This document shows positions 51,801-61,167 of a DNA stretch of 64,000 nt, one piece after another (positions within the stretch are counted from its first letter, which is position 1; every line of letters starts with the position of its first letter). The stretch covers positions 1,860,001 through 1,924,000 of the forward strand of contig JAZDXN010000026.1 of the NCBI GenBank assembly GCA_037013495.1, read 5' to 3'. Under the pieces are notes generated by a model. That model was given only the letters and a program-made list of their open reading frames with translations. It did not search any database and was not told where the DNA came from. A program made the position numbers and the translations under genes. The stretch is from Hippophae tibetana (lineage: Eukaryota > Streptophyta > Magnoliopsida > Rosales > Elaeagnaceae).

Positions 51801-54800
51801 TATTATAATATATCAAATCGAAGCTCGTATAAAATTACACAATATGTTTTGGTCCCGACCAGGAAAATCATTTTTGTAACCAAATTATATCGTTTACATC
51901 ACTTACCAAGTGTTTATAGTTTTTGACGCACAATTTTCATTTTCCTTACTTATGGTTTAATTCAATAGAGCTATAAAGGAGATATTGGTGCCGACTTAGG
52001 GTTGTTAATTTATATTTCCAATAAGTCTCTTTTCTTCAAAAAACAAAAAAATAGGAGAAGAGAAAAAGAAAGAGGATGTCGTTCACATTTTCAAAAACAA
52101 CAAAAAATTTGGTAAATATATGTTACAACTTTCAACGGAGATATCTTTTGACTCGGGTATCGAAACCACTATTATAATATATCAAATCGAAGCTCGTATC
52201 AAATTACACAATATGTTTTGGTCCTGACCAGGAAAATCGGTTTTGTACCCAAATTACATCGTTTACATCACTTATCGAGTGTTTAAAGTTTTTGACGCAC
52301 CATTTTCATTCTTCTTACTTCTGGTTTAATTCAATAGAGCTATACAGGAGATATTGGTGCCGACCTAGGGTTGTTGATTTATATTTCCAATAAGTCACTA
52401 TTCTTCAAAAAAAATAAGAAAAGAGAAAAATAAAGAGGATGTCGTTAACATTTTCAAAAACAACAAACAATTTGGTAAATATAAGTTACAACTTTCAACG
52501 GAGTTATCTTTTGACTCGGGTATCGAAACCACTATTATAATATATCAAATCGAAGCTCATATCAAATTACACAATATGTTTTGGTCCCGACCAGGAAAAT
52601 CGTTTTTGTACCCAAATTACATCGTTTACATCACTTATCGAGTGTTTAAAGTTTTTGACACACCATTTTCCCTATTTTTACTTCTGGTTTAATTCAATAG
52701 AGCTATACAGGAGATATTGGTGCCGACCTAGGGTTGTTGATTTATATTTCCAATCACTCTCAATTCTTCAAAAAAAAAATAAGAAAAGAGAAAAATAAAG
52801 AGGATGTGGTTCACATTTTCAAAAACAACAAAAAATTTGGTAAATATAAGTTACAACTTTCAACGGAGATATCTTTTGACTCGGGTATCGAAAGCACTCT
52901 TATAATATATCAAATCGAAGCTCGTATCAAATTACACAATATGTTTTGGTCCCAACCAAGAAAATCGTTTTTGTACCCAAATTACATCGTTTACATCACT
53001 TATCGAGTGTTTAAATTTTTTGACGCACCATTTTCATTCTTCTTACTTCTGGTTTAATTCAATAGAGCTATACAGGAGATATTGGTGCCGACCTAGGGTT
53101 GTTGATTTATATTTCCAATAAGTCTCTATTCTTCAAAAAAAATAAGAGAAGAGAAAAAGAAAGAGGATGTGGTTCACATTTTCAAAAATAACAAAAGATT
53201 TGGTAAATATGAGTTACAACTTTCAATGGAGATATCTTTTGACACGGGTATCGAAACCACTATTATAATATATCAAATCGAAGCTCGTATAAAATTACAC
53301 AATATGTTTTGGTCCCGACCGGGAAAATCATTTTTGTACCCAAATTATATCGTTTACATCACTTACCGAGTGTTTAAAGTTTTTGACGCACCATTTTCAT
53401 TTTCCTTACTTATGGTTTAATTCAATAGAGCTATAAAGGAGATATTGGTGCCGACCTAGGGTTGTTAATTTATATTTCCAATAAGTCTCTTTTCTTAAAA
53501 AAAAAATAGGAGAAGAGAAAAAGAAAGAAGATGTCGTTCACATTTTCAAAAACAACAAAACATTTGGTAAATATGAGTTACAACTTTCAACGGAGATATC
53601 TTTTGACTCGGGTATCGAAATCTCTATTATAATATATCAAATTGAAGCTCGTATCAATTTACACAATATTTTTTGGTCCCTCCCAAGAAAATCGTTTTTG
53701 TACACAAATTACATCGTTTACATCACTTATCGAGTGTTTAAATTTTTGACGCACCATTTTCATTCTTCTTACTTCTGGTTTAATTCAATAGAGCTATACA
53801 GGAGATAATGGTGCCGACCTAGGGTTGTTGATTTATATTTCCAATAAGTCTCTATTCTTCAAAAAAAAAAATAAGAGAAGGGAAAAAGAAAGAGGATGTC
53901 GTTCAAGTTTTCAAAAATAACAAAAGATTTGGTAAATATGAGTTACAACTTTCAACGGAGATATCTTTTAACTCGGGTATCGAAACCACTATTATAATAT
54001 ATCAAATTGAAGCTCATATCAAATTACACAATATATTTGGTGCCGCCCAAGAAAATCGTTTTTGTACACAAATTACATCGTTTACATCACTTACCGAGTG
54101 TTTAAAGTTTTTGACGCACCATTTTCATTTTTCTTACTTCTAGTTTAATTCAATAGAGCTATACAGGAGATATTGGTGCCGACCTAGGGTTGTTGATTTA
54201 TATTTCCAATAAGTCTCTATTCTTCAAAAAAAATAAGAGAAGAGAAAAATAAAGAGGATGTCGTTCACATTTTCAAAAACAACAAAAAATTTGGTAAATA
54301 TAAGTTACAACTTTCAACGGAGATATCTTTTGACTCGGGTATCGAAACCACTATTATAATATATCAAATCGAAGCTCGTATCAAATTACACAATATGTTT
54401 TGGTCCCCACCAGAAAAATCCTTTTTGTACCCAAATTACATCGTTTACATAACTTATCGAGTGTTTAAAGTTTTTGACGCACCATTTTCATTTTTCTTAT
54501 TTCTGGTTTAATTCAATAGAGCAATACAGGAGATATTGGTGCGGACCTAGGGTTGTTGATTTATATTTCCAATAAGTCTCTATTCTTCAAAAAAAAATAA
54601 GAGAAGAGAAAAATAAAGAGGATGTCGTTCACATTTTAAAAAACAAAAAACAATTTGGTAAATATAAGTTACAACTTTCAACGGAGTATCTTTTGACTCG
54701 GGTATCGAAACCACTATTATAATATATCAAATCGAAGCTCGTATCAAATTACACAATATGTTTTGGTTCCCACCAGAAAAATCGTTTTTGTACCCAAATT

Positions 54801-56175
54801 ACATCGTTTACATCACTTACCGAGTGTTTAAAGTTTTTGACGCACCATTTTCATTTTTCTTATTTCTCCTTTAATTCAATAGAGCAATACAGGAGATATT
54901 GGTGCGGACCTAGGGTTGTTGATTTATATTTCCAATAAGTCTCTATTCTTCAAAAAAAATAAGAGAAGAGAAAAATAAAGAGGATGTCGTTCACATTTTA
55001 AAAAACAAAAAACAATTTGGTAAATATAAGTTACAACTTTCAACGGAGTATCTTTTGACTCGGGTATCGAAACCACTATTATAATATATCAAATCGAAGC
55101 TCGTATCAAATTACACAATATGTTTTGGTCCCCACCAGAAAAATCGTTTTTGTACCCAAATTACATCGTTTACATCACTTACCGAGTGTTTAAAGTTTTT
55201 GACGCACCATTTTCATTTTTCTTATTTCTGGTTTAATTCAATAGAGCTATACAGGAGATATTGGTGCCGACCTAGGGTTGTTGATTTATATTTCCAATAA
55301 GTCTCTTTCCTTAAAAAAAAAATAGGAGAAGAGAAAAAGAAAGAGGATGTTGTTCACATTTTCAAAAACAACAAAACATTTGGTAAATATGAGTTACAAC
55401 TTTCAACAGAGATATCTTTTGACTCGGGTATCGTAACCACTATTATAATATATAAAATTGAAGCTCGTATCACATTACACAATATTTTTTGGTCCCGCCG
55501 AAGAAAATCGTTTTTGTACACAAATTACATCGTTTACATCACTTATCGAGTGTTTAAAGTTTTTGACGCACAATTTTCATTTTTCTTACTTCTGGTTTAA
55601 TTCAATAGAGCTATACCGGAGATAATGGTGCCGACCTAGGGTTGTTTATTTATATTTCCAATAAGTCTCTTTTCTTCAAAAAAAAAAATAAGAGAAGAGA
55701 AAAAGAAAGAGGATGTCGTTCACATTTTCAAAAACAACAAAAAATTTGGTAAATATAAGTTACAACTTTCAGCGGAGATATCTTTTGACTCGGGTATCGA
55801 AACCACTATTATAATATATCAAATCGAAGCTCGTATCAAATTACAATATATGTTTGGGTCCCGACCAGGAAAATCGTTTTTGTACCCAAATTACATCGTT
55901 TACATCACTTACCGAGTGTTTAATGTTTTTGACGCACCATTTTCATTTTTCTTACTTATAGTTTAATTCAATAGAGCTATACAGGAGATATTGGTGCCGA
56001 CCTAGGGTTGTTGATTTATATTTCTAATAAGTCTCTATTCTTCAAAAAAAAAATAAGAGAAGGGAAAAATAAAGAGTAGGTTGTTCACATTTTCAAAAAC
56101 AACAAAACATTTGGTAAATATGAGTTACAACTTTCAATGGAGATATCTTTTGACACGGGTATCGAAACCACTATT
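48893..56175 (+). repeat. 20-monomer tandem duplication, copy 2 (7,283 bp)
   Basis: This is the tandem partner of 41,610-48,892, identical at all sites I compared. The join at about 48,886-48,905 makes a chimeric monomer. Its left part (GAAGGGAAAAATAAAG, GAGTAGGTTG) equals that near 56,050. Its right part (CGTATAAAATTAC, CATTTTTGTACCC) equals that near 41,640. After copy 2 the monomer continues instead with AAATTGAAGCTCG and GTTTTGTTCCCG. Perfect identity over this length means a very recent event or an assembly artefact. Confidence 0.93.
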
Positions 56176-57549
56176 ATAATATATCAAATTGAAGCTCGTA
56201 TCAAATTACAAAATATGTTTTGTTCCCGACCAGGAAAATCGTTTTTGTACCCAAATTATATCGTTTACATCACTTATCGAGTTTTTAAAGTTTTTGACAC
56301 ACCATTTTCATTTTTCTTATTTCTGGTTTAATTCAATAGAGCAATACAGGAGATATTGGTGCCGACCTAGGGTTGTTGATTTATATTTTCAATAAGTCTC
56401 TATTCTTTAAAAAAAATAAGAGAAGAGAAAAAGAAAGACGATGTCGTTCACATTTTCAAAAATAACAAAAGATTTGGTAAATATGAGTTACAACTTTCAA
56501 CGGAGATATCTTTTAACTCGGGTATCGAACCCACTATTATAATATATCAAATTGAAGCTCATATCAAATTACACAATATATTTGGTTCCGCCCAAGAAAA
56601 TCGTTTTTGTACACAAATTACATCGTTTACATCACTTACCGAGTGTTTAAAGTTTTTGACGCACCATTTTCATTTTTGTTATTTCTGGTTTAATTCAATA
56701 GAGCAATACAGGAGATATTGGTGCTGACCTAGGGTTGCTGATTTATATTTCCCATAAGTCTCTATTCTTCAAAAAAAAATAAGAGAAGAGAAAAAGAAAG
56801 AGGATGTCGTTCACATTTTCAAAAATAACAAAAGATTTGGTAAATATGAGATACAACTTTCAACGGAGATATCTTTTAACTCGGGTATCGAAACCACTAT
56901 TATAATATATCAAATTGAAGCTCATATCAAATTACACAATATATTTGGTGCCGCCCAAGAAAATCGTTTTTGTACACAAATTACATCGTTTACATCACTT
57001 ACCGAGTGTTTAAAGTTTTTGACGCACCATTTTCATTTTTGTTATTTCTGGTTTAATTCAATAGAGCAATACAGGAGATATTGGTGCTGACCTAGGGTTG
57101 CTGATTTATATTTCCCATAAGTCTCTATTCTTCAAAAAAAAATAAGAGAAGAGAAAAAGAAAGAGGATGTCGTTCACATTTTCAAAAATAACAAAAGATT
57201 TGGTAAATATGAGTTACAACTTTCAACGGAGATATCTTTTAACTCGGGTATCGAAACCACTTTTATAATATATCAAATCGAAGCTCGTATCACATTACAC
57301 AATATTTTTTGGTCCCGCCCAAGAAAATCGTTTTTGTACACAAATTACATCGTTTACATCACTTATCGAGTGTTTAAATTTTTTGACGCACCATTTTCAT
57401 TCTTCTTACTTTTGGTTTAATTCAATAGAGCTATACAGGAGATATTGGTGCCGACCTAGGGTTGTTGATTTATATTTCCAATAAGTCTCTATTCTTCAAA
57501 AAAAAATAAGAGAAGAGAAAAAGAAAGAGGATGTCGTTCACATTTTCAA
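53915..57549 (+). repeat. 10-monomer tandem duplication, copy 1 (3,635 bp)
   Basis: This overlaps the right part of copy 2 of the 20-monomer pair and extends past it. It includes the CCCCACCAG trio, the GATGTTG and GTTTATTTATATTTCC monomers, the GTTTTGTTCCCG monomer and two GCTGACCTAGGGTTGCTG monomers. The left border follows TTCAAGTTTTC (near 53,900), which reads TTCACATTTTC in the partner. Confidence 0.9.
54193..55270 (+). repeat. GGTCCCCACCAG trio, second occurrence
   Basis: This is the copy of 46,910-47,987 carried by the 7,283 bp duplication. It keeps both CAACGGAGTATC losses and the GTGCGGACC landmarks. Confidence 0.82.
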
Positions 57550-60500
57550 AAATAACAAAAGATTTGGTAAATATGAGTTACAACTTTCAACGGAGATATC
57601 TTTTAACTCGGGTATCGAAACCACTATTATAATATATCAAATTGAAGCTCATATCAAATTACACAATATATTTGGTGCCGCCCAAGAAAATCGTTTTTGT
57701 ACACAAATTACATCGTTTACATCACTTACCGAGTGTTTAAAGTTTTTGACGCACCATTTTCATTTTTCTTACTTCTAGTTTAATTCAATAGAGCTATACA
57801 GGAGATATTGGTGCCGACCTAGGGTTGTTGATTTATATTTCCAATAAGTCTCTATTCTTCAAAAAAAATAAGAGAAGAGAAAAATAAAGAGGATGTCGTT
57901 CACATTTTCAAAAACAACAAAAAATTTGGTAAATATAAGTTACAACTTTCAACGGAGATATCTTTTGACTCGGGTATCGAAACCACTATTATAATATATC
58001 AAATCGAAGCTCGTATCAAATTACACAATATGTTTTGGTCCCCACCAGAAAAATCCTTTTTGTACCCAAATTACATCGTTTACATAACTTATCGAGTGTT
58101 TAAAGTTTTTGACGCACCATTTTCATTTTTCTTATTTCTGGTTTAATTCAATAGAGCAATACAGGAGATATTGGTGCGGACCTAGGGTTGTTGATTTATA
58201 TTTCCAATAAGTCTCTATTCTTCAAAAAAAAATAAGAGAAGAGAAAAATAAAGAGGATGTCGTTCACATTTTAAAAAACAAAAAACAATTTGGTAAATAT
58301 AAGTTACAACTTTCAACGGAGTATCTTTTGACTCGGGTATCGAAACCACTATTATAATATATCAAATCGAAGCTCGTATCAAATTACACAATATGTTTTG
58401 GTTCCCACCAGAAAAATCGTTTTTGTACCCAAATTACATCGTTTACATCACTTACCGAGTGTTTAAAGTTTTTGACGCACCATTTTCATTTTTCTTATTT
58501 CTGCTTTAATTCAATAGAGCAATACAGGAGATATTGGTGCGGACCTAGGGTTGTTGATTTATATTTCCAATAAGTCTCTATTCTTCAAAAAAAATAAGAG
58601 AAGAGAAAAATAAAGAGGATGTCGTTCACATTTTAAAAAACAAAAAACAATTTGGTAAATATAAGTTACAACTTTCAACGGAGTATCTTTTGACTCGGGT
58701 ATCGAAACCACTATTATAATATATCAAATCGAAGCTCGTATCAAATTACACAATATGTTTTGGTCCCCACCAGAAAAATCGTTTTTGTACCCAAATTACA
58801 TCGTTTACATCACTTACCGAGTGTTTAAAGTTTTTGACGCACCATTTTCATTTTTCTTATTTCTGGTTTAATTCAATAGAGCTATACAGGAGATATTGGT
58901 GCCGACCTAGGGTTGTTGATTTATATTTCCAATAAGTCTCTTTCCTTAAAAAAAAAATAGGAGAAGAGAAAAAGAAAGAGGATGTTGTTCACATTTTCAA
59001 AAACAACAAAACATTTGGTAAATATGAGTTACAACTTTCAACAGAGATATCTTTTGACTCGGGTATCGTAACCACTATTATAATATATAAAATTGAAGCT
59101 CGTATCACATTACACAATATTTTTTGGTCCCGCCGAAGAAAATCGTTTTTGTACACAAATTACATCGTTTACATCACTTATCGAGTGTTTAAAGTTTTTG
59201 ACGCACAATTTTCATTTTTCTTACTTCTGGTTTAATTCAATAGAGCTATACCGGAGATAATGGTGCCGACCTAGGGTTGTTTATTTATATTTCCAATAAG
59301 TCTCTTTTCTTCAAAAAAAAAAATAAGAGAAGAGAAAAAGAAAGAGGATGTCGTTCACATTTTCAAAAACAACAAAAAATTTGGTAAATATAAGTTACAA
59401 CTTTCAGCGGAGATATCTTTTGACTCGGGTATCGAAACCACTATTATAATATATCAAATCGAAGCTCGTATCAAATTACAATATATGTTTGGGTCCCGAC
59501 CAGGAAAATCGTTTTTGTACCCAAATTACATCGTTTACATCACTTACCGAGTGTTTAATGTTTTTGACGCACCATTTTCATTTTTCTTACTTATAGTTTA
59601 ATTCAATAGAGCTATACAGGAGATATTGGTGCCGACCTAGGGTTGTTGATTTATATTTCTAATAAGTCTCTATTCTTCAAAAAAAAAATAAGAGAAGGGA
59701 AAAATAAAGAGTAGGTTGTTCACATTTTCAAAAACAACAAAACATTTGGTAAATATGAGTTACAACTTTCAATGGAGATATCTTTTGACACGGGTATCGA
59801 AACCACTATTATAATATATCAAATTGAAGCTCGTATCAAATTACAAAATATGTTTTGTTCCCGACCAGGAAAATCGTTTTTGTACCCAAATTATATCGTT
59901 TACATCACTTATCGAGTTTTTAAAGTTTTTGACACACCATTTTCATTTTTCTTATTTCTGGTTTAATTCAATAGAGCAATACAGGAGATATTGGTGCCGA
60001 CCTAGGGTTGTTGATTTATATTTTCAATAAGTCTCTATTCTTTAAAAAAAATAAGAGAAGAGAAAAAGAAAGACGATGTCGTTCACATTTTCAAAAATAA
60101 CAAAAGATTTGGTAAATATGAGTTACAACTTTCAACGGAGATATCTTTTAACTCGGGTATCGAACCCACTATTATAATATATCAAATTGAAGCTCATATC
60201 AAATTACACAATATATTTGGTTCCGCCCAAGAAAATCGTTTTTGTACACAAATTACATCGTTTACATCACTTACCTAGTGTTTAAAGTTTTTGACGCACC
60301 ATTTTCATTTTTGTTATTTCTGGTTTAATTCAATAGAGCAATACAGGAGATATTGGTGCTGACCTAGGGTTGCTGATTTATATTTCCCATAAGTCTCTAT
60401 TCTTCAAAAAAAAATAAGAGAAGAGAAAAAGAAAGAGGATGTCGTTCACATTTTCAAAAATAACAAAAGATTTGGTAAATATGAGATACAACTTTCAACG

Positions 60501-61167
60501 GAGATATCTTTTAACTCGGGTATCGAAACCACTATTATAATATATCAAATTGAAGCTCATATCAAATTACACAATATATTTGGTGCCGCCCAAGAAAATC
60601 GTTTTTGTACACAAATTACATCGTTTACATCACTTACCGAGTGTTTAAAGTTTTTGACGCACCATTTTCATTTTTGTTATTTCTGGTTTAATTCAATAGA
60701 GCAATACAGGAGATATTGGTGCTGACCTAGGGTTGCTGATTTATATTTCCCATAAGTCTCTATTCTTCAAAAAAAAATAAGAGAAGAGAAAAAGAAAGAG
60801 GATGTCGTTCACATTTTCAAAAATAACAAAAGATTTGGTAAATATGAGTTACAACTTTCAACGGAGATATCTTTTAACTCGGGTATCGAAACCACTTTTA
60901 TAATATATCAAATCGAAGCTCGTATCACATTACACAATATTTTTTGGTCCCGCCCAAGAAAATCGTTTTTGTACACAAATTACATCGTTTACATCACTTA
61001 TCGAGTGTTTAAATTTTTTGACGCACCATTTTCATTCTTCTTACTTTTGGTTTAATTCAATAGAGCTATACAGGAGATATTGGTGCCGACCTAGGGTTGT
61101 TGATTTATATTTCCAATAAGTCTCTATTCTTCAAAAAAAAATAAGAGAAGAGAAAAAGAAAGAGGAT
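57550..61167 (+). repeat. 10-monomer tandem duplication, copy 2
   Basis: This matches at a constant offset of 3,635 bp, with only two differences noticed: CTGCTTTAATT near 58,502 against CTCCTTTAATT near 54,867, and ACCTAGTG near 60,274 against ACCGAGTG near 56,639. The right border is at GATGTGGTTCAC near 61,165, where copy 1 has GATGTCGTTCAC. Since copy 1 contains the end of the 20-monomer copy plus flank, this event came after, or shared, the same ancestral segment. Confidence 0.9.
57828..58905 (+). repeat. GGTCCCCACCAG trio, third occurrence
   Basis: This is the copy of 54,193-55,270 carried by the 3,635 bp duplication. Within the trio the one difference noticed is CTGCTTTAATT near 58,502. 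Confidence 0.82.
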
